A DNA stretch of 64,000 bases from UBA5069 sp963773745 (GCA_963773745.1 CAVZCL010000010.1:1-64000), one strand, 5' to 3'; counted from the stretch's first letter, positions 1-8,276 are shown. Notes: generated from the sequence alone by a model not told the origin. A program made the numbers and translations.

Positions 1-309
1 CAGTACGAACTGGTCGCCGAAGCGCAGCATCACCTGGTCGACGCCATCGCCAGCCTGCGTGAATATGTCGAGGTCTCTGGCGACCACCACACCGAGCGCA
101 CCATCCTCGCCGCCATCGAGTGCGTTGCCAGCCGCGACCACCAGTGGCTCGGGCGTGACCACAACCTCGACGACGTGCTCGAGTCCCTCGACGAAGTGAA
201 CGAGGAAGAGCGCGAGGAGGTGGACGAAGAGGAGCAGGAACTGCTCATGACCCGCCTCAGCGCCGGCCAGCCCGCCCTCACGTGGCGGGATGCCAATCCC
301 TTCTGCTAG
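1..309 (+). CDS. Hypothetical protein, 5' end outside window
   Basis: An open frame runs in from the left edge and stops at TAG 307-309, giving at least 102 residues. I do not recognise the family. The protein is rich in Asp, Glu and His with a strongly acidic stretch near the C-terminus (NEEEREEVDEEEQE) and ends DANPFC. No membrane segment is visible. It is the first gene of the ribozyme-separated row; the last base of its stop codon is also the first base of the hammerhead-like element that follows. Codon use and spacing to the next gene support a real gene; the function is unknown. Confidence 0.7.
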   Translation, partial: QYELVAEAQHHLVDAIASLREYVEVSGDHHTERTILAAIECVASRDHQWLGRDHNLDDVLESLDEVNEEEREEVDEEEQELLMTRLSAGQPALTWRDANPFC

Positions 310-369
310 CCGAAACGCCCCTGCAGCATGGGGCGTCTGGTGGGACTCGTCCCCCGCCACTGATGAGGC
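309..369 (+). ncRNA. Type II hammerhead ribozyme, copy 1
   Basis: All conserved hammerhead parts are present in the order expected when stem II is the open stem. GCC (309-311) pairs with GGC (367-369) as stem II. GAAA is at 312-315. Stem III is ACGCCCC (315-321) with GGGGCGT (330-336), followed by C337 as the predicted cleavage nucleotide (GUC). Stem I is TGGTGGG (338-344) with CCCGCCA (353-359), followed by CTGATGA (360-366). It sits between the stop codon of the first gene and the RadC-like start, so cleavage would cut the polycistronic mRNA after base 337. The 3-bp stem II is short. Function is inferred from the motif only. Confidence 0.85.
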
Positions 370-406
370 AGACGCAAGCACCCGCAGTCACACAGGAGTC
401 CCCGCC

Positions 407-1117
407 ATGATGACCGCCGATTCCCTCCAGCAGCAGTACCAGTCCACCTGGTCCACCCTCTCCAGCCGCCAGCAGGCCGCCTTCCGCGGCAACGTCACCT
501 GGCTGCTGGGCAAGAGCACCGACCCCGCCGAGCGCACCCAGCTCGAAGCCCTGCGCAACGCCATCCAGCCGGAAGGCAGCCGACCGCAGCGCAAGCCGGT
601 CGTTGCCGCTGTCACTGCTTCCGTGCGCAGCAGGGCGTCAGCCTCTTCACCACGCAGCTGCAGCTGCGGCGCATGCCTCTTGTCCTCGCCGATGCGCCGG
701 CGCTGGGCCAGCACATCGGCCTGCCCGAGACCGCCGCCGCCATCGCCTCCCGCCTCATCGGCGACCAGCCGCAGGAGCACCTGCTGCTGCTCATCCTCGA
801 CGTGCACAACACCGTGGTGGGCGTGCACACGGTGCACATCGGCACCACCAGCCAGTGCGTGGTGCATGTGGGCGACATCCTGCGCGTGGCCCTGCTCGCC
901 AACGCATCCAGCATCATCCTGGCGCACAACCACCCGTCCGGTCAGACCGATCCCTTCCGACGCCGACATCAAGATCACGCGTGAGATGGTGGCCGCCGGG
1001 CAGCTCGTGGCCGTGCAGGTGCTTGACCACCTCATCGTCACGGACGTCCCCACGAAGTTCACGAGCCTGGCGCAGAGCAACGGCGCCATCTTCTCCCGCA
1101 AGTACACGTGGCAGTGA
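407..1117 (+). CDS. RadC/JAB-domain protein, two frameshifts
   Basis: RadC-like proteins carry a JAB1/MPN metalloprotease-type fold and are common on phages, plasmids and genomic islands. The metal-binding signature is visible as AHNHPSG (encoded near 920-945), preceded by the typical VHIGTTSQCVVHVGDILR stretch and followed by SDADIKITREMV. The reading moves from the start frame to a second frame near 620-640 and back near 950, where an extra base lies in ccctTccg. All parts are otherwise intact, so this is probably one ~236-residue protein with sequence errors. ATG 407 follows AGGAG by a normal distance. It is flanked on both sides by hammerhead elements. Confidence 0.75.
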   Translation: MMTADSLQQQYQSTWSTLSSRQQAAFRGNVTWLLGKSTDPAERTQLEALRNAIQPEGSRPQRKPVVAAVTASVRSRASASSPRSCSCGACLLSSPMRRRWASTSACPRPPPPSPPASSATSRRSTCCCSSSTCTTPWWACTRCTSAPPASAWCMWATSCAWPCSPTHPASSWRTTTRPVRPIPSDADIKITREMVAAGQLVAVQVLDHLIVTDVPTKFTSLAQSNGAIFSRKYTWQ

Positions 1118-1121
1118 CGCA

Positions 1122-1183
1122 GCCGAAACGCTCCCTGCAGCATGGAGCGTCTGGCGGGCATCGTCTCCCGCCACCGATGAGGC
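1122..1183 (+). ncRNA. Type II hammerhead ribozyme, copy 2
   Basis: This is a second copy, starting five bases after the RadC-like stop. GCC 1122-1124 pairs with GGC 1181-1183. GAAA is at 1125-1128. Stem III ACGCTCC (1128-1134) pairs with GGAGCGT (1144-1150), then C1151 is the predicted cleavage site. Stem I TGGCGGG (1152-1158) pairs with CCCGCCA (1167-1173). Relative to copy 1, stem III has a C-G to T-A pair change that keeps pairing, and stem I has U-G replaced by C-G, so structure is conserved while sequence varies. The core reads CCGATGA (1174-1180) instead of CTGATGA, a change at U4 that may lower activity or be an error. Confidence 0.75.
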
Positions 1184-1219
1184 AGACCAGACACTCAACC
1201 AAGCAAAGGAGAAACACCC

Positions 1220-1686
1220 ATGTACGCACCCTGCACCACCTTTCCCGCAGTCCAGCAACCCGCATCCACGAAACCCCCGCCGACTTCTGGGGCGAACCCA
1301 TCCACGTCTACACACGGGAGCAGGCCATCGCCGACGGCGTGCTCGTCGATGCCAGCAGCGGTGACCTCGCGCAGGTCAGCCGCCAGCACTTCGGCAACCC
1401 CGACCTCTACCACGTGGCGATGACCGCCGGCCTCTTCGCCCTCATCGAGAAGGCGGTGAACCATCCCCGGCACATGAACGACTACCGCGGCGTCTGGCAC
1501 GACATCTGCTGGATGAGCATCGTCCTCCCCGAGCGCAAGCTGCGCAGCGGCGACGCAATCACCACCTGGTTCAAGGTCATCATCACGGGCACGGGGCGCA
1601 CGAAGAAGCATCTGCTCAAGCGGGTGATGACCCCCGCCGGCAAAGGCGTCGTCGACATCACCTTCATGCTCGCCGACGAGGACTGA
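1220..1686 (+). CDS. DUF6573-like protein, one frameshift
   Basis: ATG 1220 follows a good AAAGGAG site. After about 10 codons the frame changes (near 1245-1265) and continues to TGA 1684-1686. The recovered sequence contains FWGEPIHVYTREQAIADG followed by VLVDAS, which matches my memory of the DUF6573 family, a small uncharacterised family common in phages and mobile elements. The rest includes DICWMSIVLPER and TTWFKVIITG. Predicted length is about 154 residues, soluble, with no signal peptide. It lies between hammerhead copies 2 and 3. Family assignment is by motif memory and not checked by search; function unknown. Confidence 0.65.
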
Positions 1687-1747
1687 GCCGAAACGCCCCG
1701 CAGGCTGGGGCGTCTGGCGGGCATCGTCTCCCGCTCACTGATGAGGC
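1687..1747 (+). ncRNA. Type II hammerhead ribozyme, copy 3
   Basis: This third copy begins at the base immediately after the TGA stop of the preceding gene. GCC 1687-1689 pairs with GGC 1745-1747; GAAA is at 1690-1693; stem III ACGCCCC (1693-1699) pairs with GGGGCGT (1707-1713); C1714 is the predicted cleavage nucleotide. Stem I starts TGGCGGG (1715-1721) and closes with CCCGCTCA, which needs one bulged base. The core is a canonical CTGATGA (1738-1744). The stem III loop differs from copies 1 and 2. It separates the DUF6573-like gene from a zinc-ribbon gene. Confidence 0.82.
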
Positions 1748-1771
1748 AGACCCCACAGAAAGGTGCAAACC

Positions 1772-2033
1772 ATGTTTCCCACCATCGCCACACCGCTTGA
1801 CCCCGACAAACCGGCCCCGCGCCTTCGTTTGTCCGCAGTGCGGCAGCGACAACGTCCGCATCGCCGCCGTCATCGACGTCGTCTTCAAGCCCAACGACCA
1901 TGACGACCCCTTCGTGGACGCCGAGTTCATCGGCCTTGACTGCGACTGGGAGGACGACAGCGACGCCTGGTGCAACGAGTGCTCGTGGAACGGAACCGCC
2001 GCCAATCTGGTCGCACAGGAGCCCGCAGCATGA
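1772..2033 (+). CDS. Small zinc-ribbon protein, probable frameshift
   Basis: The C-terminal 70 residues are clear: CPQCGSD at the start of the frame and CNECSW later form two CxxC pairs typical of a zinc ribbon. The region between is acidic (DDSD, DCDWED). The frame that holds these motifs opens at a TTG at 1797, but ATG 1772 after AAAGGTG has better translation signals and reads MFPTIATPLDPDKPAP in another frame, so a single-base shift near 1815 is likely. The product is about 86 residues. It lies between hammerhead copy 3 and the ParB-like gene. DNA or RNA binding is possible; no specific family recognised. Confidence 0.6.
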
Positions 2034-2082
2034 CGAACCCCACCCAGCTTCGTGGACCCGCTGCACGACTGATGGAGCACCC

Positions 2083-3027
2083 ATGAGCACCCCTGACACG
2101 CCCGCGCCAACCACCGTCACCGACCTGCCTGTGTCGCAGATCGACCCCGGCACAAACGACCGCCGCACCTTCGACCCTGCCAAGCTGGCCGAACTGGCCG
2201 AGTCCATCCGCCAGAACGGCCTGGCGCAGCCCATCACCGTGCGGCCGCTGGCGCAGGGACACGCGTACCAGATTGTCGCCGGCGAGCGCCGCTTCCGCGC
2301 CGTGCGCGATGTGCTGGGCTGGCCCACCATCCCCGCCATCGTGCGCGTGCTGGATGACGCCACGGCATCGCCATCATGCTGGCGGAGAACCTCAACCGCG
2401 TCGACCTCAACCCCATCGAAGAAGCGCAAGCTTTCGATGTGCGCATCAAGCCACCTGGGCTGGACGGAGCAGCAGGTGGCCGACGCCGTGGGCATCTCGC
2501 TCGAGCTCGTGCGCCGCCGCCTCTCGCTGCTGGCGCTCGTCCCCGATGCCCAGTTCCTCGTGGCCAAGGGCCATCTCCCCATCGGCCATGCCGAGTGCCT
2601 CGTGCGTCTGGATGTCAACCGCCAGCGCATCGCCCTGCGCACCCTCAACGACTCGGCCCGCCTGCCCACGCTGGCGGTCTGGCGCTCGCTTCATCTCCCA
2701 GCTGCTGGAAGAGCAGGCGCAGGATGCCATGTTCGACCTCGCCGCCTTCTTCACCGAAGCCTTTGCCCAGCCCGAGGATCTCCCCCGCCGCGGCAAGCGC
2801 GCCGTGGTGGGTGCGCCTGTGCGCACACGACCTGCCGCCCATCACCGTGAAGAGCCACCGATTCCACCGCCGACATCCTTGACCGCTGGATTGCGGAGCT
2901 GCTCGCTGCCGGCAAGGCCGAGGATGCCGCCACGGTGGGCACGCTCTACACGACGCTCGTGCACGCCAACTTCATGACTGTCCCATGTAGTGCTACACTC
3001 TTGAGTCAGGAGACACAACCCGCATGA
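2083..3027 (+). CDS. ParB/Spo0J-like nuclease-domain protein, several frameshifts
   Basis: ParB N-terminal domains bind CTP and act in plasmid or chromosome partition, or as phage-borne regulators. The early part shows DPGTNDRRTFDPAKLAELAE, then QNGLAQPITVRP and the diagnostic GERRFRAVR, followed after a frame change near 2360 by MLAENLNRVDLNPIEEAQAF. A further frame holds the helix-turn-helix LGWTEQQVADAVGISLELVR. At least three base shifts are needed (near 2360, 2450 and 2690, perhaps also near 2815). The C-terminal part is unrecognised. The last frame ends TGA 3025-3027, overlapping the DUF488 ATG 3024 as ATGA, so the two are translationally coupled. No ParA gene is visible nearby. Confidence 0.75.
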
Positions 3028-3449
3028 CCACCACCGTCTACACCACCGGCTACCAGGGGCAGAAGCTCGAGCTGCTGGAAGCGTTCCTCATCGCCAACGA
3101 CTGCGACCTCTTCGACATCCGCTTCAAGCCCTGGAGCCCGAATCCCGCAGTACACGAAGAGCGCCTTCGCAGCACCGCTTCGGCGACCGCTACCGCCACC
3201 TCGTCGAGCTGGGCAACCGCCTCTACAAGACCGAGTCAGCATCGAGTTCGTGGACTTCGAGGCGGGCGTGCGCGCCATTGCCGCCAACCCGCGTCCGGTC
3301 GTGCTGCTCTGCGCCTGCGCCGACCCGTCCACCTGCCACCGCACCGCCGCCGCCAGGCTGCTGGCCGAGCGCGGCTTCACTGTCACCGAGCTGCGCGAGG
3401 CTGCGCATCCACACAACCACCCACCCCCACCCAGGAGCGTCTGCTGTGA
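3024..3449 (+). CDS. DUF488-family protein, frameshifted
   Basis: The start MTTTVYTTGYQGQKLELL and the later segments RYRHLVELGNRLYK and VLLCACADPSTCHRTAAARL match the DUF488 family, small conserved proteins of unknown biochemical role often found on mobile DNA. The CHR of the last segment is the family's best-conserved feature. Frames change near 3165 and 3235. The C-terminus is uncertain; TGA 3447-3449 overlaps a GTG at 3446 that would start the next gene. ATG 3024 overlaps the ParB-like stop codon. About 140 residues are expected, which fits the family. Confidence 0.65.
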   Translation: MTTTVYTTGYQGQKLELLEAFLIANDCDLFDIRFKPWSPNPAVHEERLRSTASATATATSSSWATASTRPSQHRVRGLRGGRARHCRQPASGRAALRLRRPVHLPPHRRRQAAGRARLHCHRAARGCASTQPPTPTQERLL

Positions 3450-3688
3450 CCGAGTCACCGTGAGGCAGAACCCGCCGCTCAACGCCTGCTTCGGCCTCAA
3501 GGATGCCGCCGTCTACTGCAGCTGGCGGTGCGCACGTTCAAGTACCACATCTACGAGTAGTGGCGAACTCAAGGCGGACGCCAACGTGGGCCACTGCCTG
3601 GTCTTCACCCAGGCAACCCTGGACACCTTCCTCAAGAATCGCCGCCCCCCCGGCCCGCGTCAGGCTCTCCTGCCCATCGTCCACGTAA
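3446..3688 (+). CDS. Excisionase-like MerR-type HTH protein, frameshifted
   Basis: Piecing frames together gives LKDAAVYCS, LAVRTFKYHIYE, then GELKADANVGHCLVFTQAT and LDTFLKNRRPPGPR. This pattern, a winged helix that ends with a hydrophobic strand and LDTFL, is that of excisionase-family DNA-binding proteins, small accessory factors of integrative elements or phage regulators. At least two base shifts are needed (near 3460 and 3520-3560). The GTG start at 3446 overlaps the DUF488 stop. The C-terminal boundary is uncertain and overlaps the end of the opposite-strand terminase-like gene. An excisionase would fit with the integrase at 15.3-16.2 kb, but that link is inference. Confidence 0.5.
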
Positions 3689-4183
3689 GGATGCGTCGAA
3701 CCCGACTCTGCCGCCATCCGGCTCGCAGCCCTGAAGAGCTCCTCCGCCAGTGACGGCCCCGCTTGCTGCACGGGCAACTGAATCCGGCTGCGCGCCGCTG
3801 GCGTCATGCCCAGCTCGCGTGCGTAGAGCAGCATCTGCTCCATGGCGCGGTTGGCCACGGCCAGGTACGGGTTCTGGATGAGGTTGCCGTTCTTCGTCTT
3901 GACCACCGGCCCAATGCGCGTCGAGCTGCTCCTCCGCTTCCACCCAGCGCGCCCACGCCATGCAGTACATGGCCAGCACATTGGCGTCCAGCGGCGTGAG
4001 CAGCCCGGCCGGCGCAAGCTTCCTTCGCAGCCGCTGCCATTCGCGCTTCGCCGCGTCGCTCAGGTGCGCCGGTGGCCGCGCGACTCCTTGCTTCATTGTT
4101 GATATCCCCTTGTTTAGGGCCCTTTTGCCGGGGTTTCCCTGCCTTTCTTTCAGGGCTGTGGGCTTCGGTATTCTGCCTCGCAT
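3632..4183 (-). CDS. Phage terminase small subunit, P27-like, frameshifted
   Basis: The N-terminus MRGRIPKPTALKERQGNPGK is typical of the P27 family of phage terminase small subunits, which recognise phage DNA for packaging. Further matching pieces are HLSDAAKREWQRL and LLTPLDANVLAMYC, then in a second frame NGNLIQNPYLAVANRAMEQM and LGMTPAARSRI. The frame change lies near 3910. ATG 4181-4183 is preceded by GGAGAG. The family-typical part ends near 3780; the stretch beyond it is unfamiliar and the stop at 3632 is provisional. A terminase large subunit gene would be expected next on this strand but is absent. Confidence 0.75.
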   Translation of the reverse strand: MRGRIPKPTALKERQGNPGKRALNKGISTMKQGVARPPAHLSDAAKREWQRLRRKLAPAGLLTPLDANVLAMYCMAWARWVEAEEQLDAHWAGGQDEERQPHPEPVPGRGQPRHGADAALRTRAGHDASGAQPDSVARAASGAVTGGGALQGCEPDGGRVGFDASLRGRWAGEPDAGRGGGDS

Positions 4184-4281
4184 GCACTGTCTCTCTCCTG
4201 TAGCCGGCGTTGTGAAGCACATTCTGGCTGCCTGCAGGAGGGTCGCACCCCCCCCACCCCAATTTCGCGGATGCGCACGCA

Positions 4282-4668
4282 TCACTCTGCGCCGGTCTTA
4301 CTACTGTGTCCTCCCAGACTTTGCCCTCCCCCCTCCCCTGCGCCTGCTCGCGATTGGTCTTGCGTGCGTGACAGGAAGCGACACAGTGATTGCAGGTTGG
4401 AGGGGTCGTCCGTGCCGCCTCTGCGTTTGGGCAGGATGTGGTCGATGTCGGTGGCGGGCTTGCCGCACATGACGCATGCCGGATGCTGGCGGATGTACAT
4501 CGTGCGCAGCTTGCGCCAGCGTGCGCCGTAGCCGCGCTGTGCTGCAGTGCCGCGGTCGCGGTCGTAGGCTTGCGCCTGCACCACCGGCCCGCACATGGAG
4601 CAGACGCCGTTGCGCACCAGTCCTGGGCAGTGGGGCTTCATGCAGGGGCGTGCGGCACGGTCGGGCAT
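4282..4668 (-). CDS. HNH endonuclease
   Basis: HNH nucleases are common beside phage terminase genes and take part in DNA packaging. The protein begins MPDRAARPCMKPHCPG with a zinc-binding CxxxxC/CxxC pair, then RGYGARWRKLRTMYIRQHPAC, VMCGKPATDIDHILPKRRGG and NLQSLC. DIDH carries the HNH histidines. After LQSLC the expected SCHARKTNRE is encoded in another frame, so one base is missing or extra near 4375 and the printed C-terminus is probably wrong. It lies directly upstream of the terminase small subunit, the usual HNH-terminase order. Confidence 0.8.
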   Translation of the reverse strand: MPDRAARPCMKPHCPGLVRNGVCSMCGPVVQAQAYDRDRGTAAQRGYGARWRKLRTMYIRQHPACVMCGKPATDIDHILPKRRGGTDDPSNLQSLCRFLSRTQDQSRAGAGEGGGQSLGGHSSKTGAE

Positions 4669-4673
4669 CTGTC

Positions 4674-4786
4674 ACGCTCCCTCTTCGCCGAGCGGCAGGG
4701 TGAGCCAGCCGCTGGCGAGCCAGAGGAACAGGGTGCCGGCAAGCAGGAGACTCAGCAACGAATGCCGGCAAGACCACGTACTTCAT
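4674..4786 (-). CDS. Tiny single-span membrane protein, frameshifted
   Basis: ATG 4786 opens MKYVVLP; after one base shift the frame gives LLSLLLAGTLFLWLASGWL followed by TLPLGEEGA and TGA at 4674-4676, two bases before the HNH start. The product of about 37 residues is one hydrophobic helix with a short acidic tail. I do not recognise a family; small membrane proteins of this kind occur among phage lysis and accessory genes. It is too short for most gene callers. Support is the membrane-helix pattern and tight spacing to the next gene. Confidence 0.4.
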
Positions 4787-4807
4787 CTCCCCTCCGCAAA
4801 AAGAAAA

Positions 4808-4831
4808 GGCGCCGTCACGAATGACGGCGCC
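4808..4831 (-). terminator. Rho-independent terminator candidate
   Basis: A 10-bp perfect stem GGCGCCGTCA/TGACGGCGCC with a 4-base loop is followed on the minus strand by TTTTCTTTTT. It lies just after the end of the 4881-5066 gene on the minus strand, the expected place for its terminator. Confidence 0.7.
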
Positions 4832-4880
4832 TACTCAAAGGCCAACCAGGTTCTCAATTGTGGTGCAGGGTTCGCTCTAC

Positions 4881-5066
4881 CTAACGGCGGCGGGCGTCCG
4901 CCTGCTGCTTGCGTGGCGGTGCCAGCTGGCGCGTGCGCTTGACTTCCATCACCACGTCGCCGCCGCGCCCACCGTGCAGCACAACCTGCCAGTTCTCGCC
5001 GCTCTGCAGAAGCTGCGCCAGTTCCTTGGCCAGATCACTGACGATGCTCTCGATGCTTGGTGCCAT
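4881..5066 (-). CDS. Small hypothetical protein
   Basis: A 61-residue frame starts at ATG 5066 after a strong GGAGG site six bases upstream. The sequence begins MAPSIESIVSDLAKELAQLL, an amphipathic helix, and continues with VVLHGGRGGDVVMEVKRTRQ and a basic tail. No family recognised. It is followed on its strand by a clear hairpin terminator, which supports a real transcription unit. It is the last gene of the phage-like module before the non-coding gap. Confidence 0.55.
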   Translation of the reverse strand: MAPSIESIVSDLAKELAQLLQSGENWQVVLHGGRGGDVVMEVKRTRQLAPPRKQQADARRR

Positions 5067-5975
5067 GATGCCTCCACTTGCTCACTTGCGCTGACCGCAG
5101 TGTAGCACAAGCGTTCGGGCGATTCAAGGAATTGGGAGCAGGGGCGAGTTCAGGTTGCAGAACATGTCGCATGTTCGCATTGGATTCCACTTCGACTGCC
5201 GACAACCACCTCAGGTAGCCCAAAGTGGACTGAAGACACGCAACAATAGTCACAATTCGCAACCTGAATGGGCTAGGGTCAACGCTTTTCCGATGATTTC
5301 CATTGTATCTGATTGTTGAGATGCAATTTGAACGCGTGGAAGATCGAATGACTATTGACACTCAAACTGCATATGATATCGTATGTATAGCGCTGTATAC
5401 AGCGCTGTACATTCCGTTATTTTCCTTCTCACACGAATCGATCCAACTTCTCACCCGAGTGCCCGCTTACTGGCACGTATTGCGCTTGACTCCTTGGGCA
5501 TTGCCGCATGCGGTTGCCAACCCTGGCTGCGTTGAGGCTGGACACACCGATCATCCAGTCGATCGCTCGCACCCGTTTGATGCCAATCCGTCCAATCCAG
5601 TTCAGCCGTACGCATTTCCGCTCCAAAAACTTCCTGTCGCATCAATTTCGTTACTTTCGATACGATCCTCAGATGAATGATTGTACTCTGCGGGCAACGT
5701 AGCCACTGTTGCGAGTGCACTTATCCCATGTGCTCCCATCCACGCTTGCTTACAATGCCCTCAACCCGCCCAATTTGCAGTTGCGCCATCGCCATTACGC
5801 CCTGGTTGAAACGTCTGTCCAAACGCCCGATCGATTGGTGGCCATCGCAGATTGTGCACGTAAATCAATCTGACCTCGTTTACAACCACCCAATTCAACT
5901 CTTCGCATGCTCGGCGGCAGCCTTGCGCTTCAACACAGCCTGTAGCGTTCCATCACAGCACAACCAAGAGGCTTC
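5067..5975. other. Gene-poor gap with an 18-bp palindrome
   Basis: About 900 bases without a convincing gene on either strand; frames here are short, lack good start sites and match nothing I know. Base composition is visibly more AT-rich than the neighbours. The one structured element is a perfect palindrome AGCGCTGTATACAGCGCT at 5389-5406. The gap separates the phage-like module from the LacI-type locus and may be a junction or decayed DNA. Confidence 0.5.
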
Positions 5976-7047
5976 ATGAGCAAACAACGAATGCCCACCA
6001 TGAGTGATGTCGCCGCACAGGCCGGTGTGTCACTCAAGACAGTCTCCAATGTCATCAATGACTGGCCCTACATCACCGATGAAACACGACAGAAGGTGGA
6101 ACAGGCCATTGCAGCAGTTGGATACCGACGCAACCAGCTTGCCCGCAGCCTGGTCACCGGAAAATCGCACTCAATAGGCGTCGTTGTTCCCGACCTTGCC
6201 AATCCTTTTTTTTCCACAGCATTGCGCGGCTGCGAAGACAGCCTGTTCGGCGGCTACAACCTCTTTGTGTGCAACACCAACGAGGACATCGCGCGTGAAC
6301 AGCAGTCAATCCGAGATTTGCTGAGTCGCAGTGTGGATGGGCTTATCCTTTGGGGTACGCGTATTAGTGGCGAACAGCTGCTTGAACTGGTCGGGGCGCA
6401 CTTTCCCCTCGTAACGGTGGAGCTGAGTGCCGAGCCGATTCGCCCCAATCACATCAACATTAACGTAGACAACGTCACTGGCGGCGCGACTTGCAACGCA
6501 GCACCTAATCAAGAATGGCTATCGCCGCATTGCCTACCTGGCCGGTCCGCCCGATCGCATTACCGGCCTATTGCGCTTGCAGGGCTATCAGGAGGCGATG
6601 GAGAACGCCTGCCTTGAGTGTCAGGGGCCGTATGTGTCACTGCAGCGCCCCAGCCTGGGTGAAGCGGCGCGTGCGACACTCCAATTGCTGGCGCAAGATC
6701 CGCCTGATGCCATTGTCTGCTACAACGACATCATGGCCATTGGCGCAATGCTGGCGGCGCGCCGACTGGGATTGCGTATTCCCCAGGACGTGGCGCTTGT
6801 CGGCTTCGACGACATCCCCATGGCCTCCCTCGTTACACCGCTTCTCACCACGGTGCGTATCGCTCAGTACCAGTTAGGCGCACTCTGCGGTCAATTGTTC
6901 CGCGAGGAGTTGAACGGAAATGGCGTCTCTGACCACCAGGTGCGCTTCCCCGTGGAATTGATTGTGCGTGAATCGAGTTCCGTCAGCGCGATTACGGACG
7001 ACGAGCGCATGGCAATGCTGGACATGCTGATTGCGACCCGCTACTGA
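5976..7047 (+). CDS. LacI/PurR-family transcriptional regulator, one frameshift
   Basis: The N-terminal helix-turn-helix is clear: MSDVAAQAGVSLKTVSNVIN, then GYRRNQLARSL, the hinge region, and IGVVVPDLANPFF at the start of the periplasmic-binding-protein-like sensor domain. After a base shift near 6490 the second half continues with GYRRIAYLAGPPDRITG, then DAIVCYNDIMAIG and VALVGFDDIPMASL, all family hallmarks. Total about 356 residues, normal for LacI. A second ATG at 5991 is possible. It is followed by the methyltransferase and sugar-type ABC importer genes on the same strand and probably controls them, with the imported compound or a derivative as effector (inference). Confidence 0.9.
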
Positions 7048-7090
7048 CCTGCAAATTATCAGCCCAAACTACAGTGAATCGAGGTGCACA

Positions 7091-8258
7091 ATGGAGTACA
7101 AGCCCGACTGGGACCGTGCCAAGGACGGCTTGCTTGCCTTTTGGAACCATGATGCGCTGGATCGCTGCTGCCTTGCCGTGCACGCGCCACGGCGGGATGC
7201 CAAGCTGCCCCCCTTCCCCGACCTGCAGAGTGGCGCATGGCTGGGTGGCATGGAAACCATTGACGACAACGATGAGGCCGCTATTGCCCAATGGTGGAGT
7301 GACCCCGAACTGAACCACCAGCGCATGATCGCCTGGTTCGAGAACTCCTTCTTCGGCGGGGAGGCGCTGCCCATCACCTACATCAACTGGGGCGCCATGT
7401 CGCTGGCAGGCATGTTCGGCAGCCCGGTCATCTTCAAGAAGACAAGTGTCTGGTACCCCGCCGTCATCAAGGATTGGGCGTCGTGGGAATGGCGCTTTGA
7501 CCCCGCCACCAACGCCACGTGGCAAACGTTGCTTGCCATTCACCAAAGGCTGCTTGACGACGCGCCCGGGCGCTACCTTGTGGGCAAGCCCGAGCTGGGT
7601 AACGGGGCGGATGTCCTCTCGCTCATCCGCGGCATGGATCACCTGGCGACAGACCTCATCGAATATCCCGAAGCCGTGAAGCAGGGAGTCGAGGTTATCT
7701 CCGACACCTGGGTGCAGCTTATGGAAGAGGCCTATCAACGCTCCAGAGAAGTCAACGAGGGGGACGTACTGGCGTGGATGGGGCTGTGGGCGCTCCGGGC
7801 GCATTGACCAAATCGCGTGCGACTTCTCTTCGGTCATTTCGCCGGCCATGTTTCGCGAATTCTTTGTGCCCGAGATTGAGAAGATGGGCAACTGGTGTGA
7901 CTACGGCACCTACCACCTCGATGGGCCCACGTGCATGAAGCGCATGCTTGACACCCTTCTCGAGATTCCGCAGATTCGCACCATCCAGTTCACGCCCGGT
8001 GCCGGCTCGCCGCGCACTTCGCACGCGGCGTATATCCCGCGCTACCAGCGCATCCTCGAAAGTGGCCGCAACCTGTATCTGCTCTGCGATCCTGACGAGG
8101 TCGAGCCGCTGCTCGCCGCGCTACCGCCCGAAGGACTCTTCATGCGCACGTACGTAGCGACGCAGGACGAGGCCGAAACGCTCTTGGACAAGGCCACGCA
8201 CTGGTCGGCACGCACCAACCACACAGTCGTCCCTGCGCTGCCGGATACGCAGCAGTAA
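7091..8258 (+). CDS. Uroporphyrinogen decarboxylase-superfamily methyltransferase
   Basis: The protein (about 388 residues, one frameshift near 7800) belongs to the URO-D/MtaA-like superfamily, whose non-heme members move methyl groups to or from corrinoid proteins. It starts MEYKPDWDRAKDGLLAFW, with WGAMSLAGMFGSP in the first half and, after the shift, YHLDGPTCMKRMLDTLL and IQFTPGAGSPRTS. The His and Cys of the YHLDGPTC stretch could be metal ligands. It lies between the LacI-type regulator and the ABC importer, with a corrinoid-binding protein at the end of the locus, so a role in demethylating an imported compound is more likely than heme synthesis. Substrate unknown. Confidence 0.75.
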
Positions 8259-8276
8259 AGCAGCAAGGAGAGCGTT

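Noticed and set aside
2031..2083. Possible fourth hammerhead copy before the ParB-like gene (GAAC ... CTGATGG)
   Set aside because: It lacks GAAA and the exact CTGATGA core, and the stems do not pair well. At most it is a degenerate trace; I do not count it.
5303..5680. Open frame in the 5.1-6.0 kb gap as a gene
   Set aside because: No ribosome site, no recognisable motif, and composition unlike neighbouring genes.
7091..8258. True uroporphyrinogen decarboxylase of heme synthesis (hemE)
   Set aside because: Sequence and context with a corrinoid protein and sugar importer match the methyltransferase branch of the superfamily instead; no heme genes are near.
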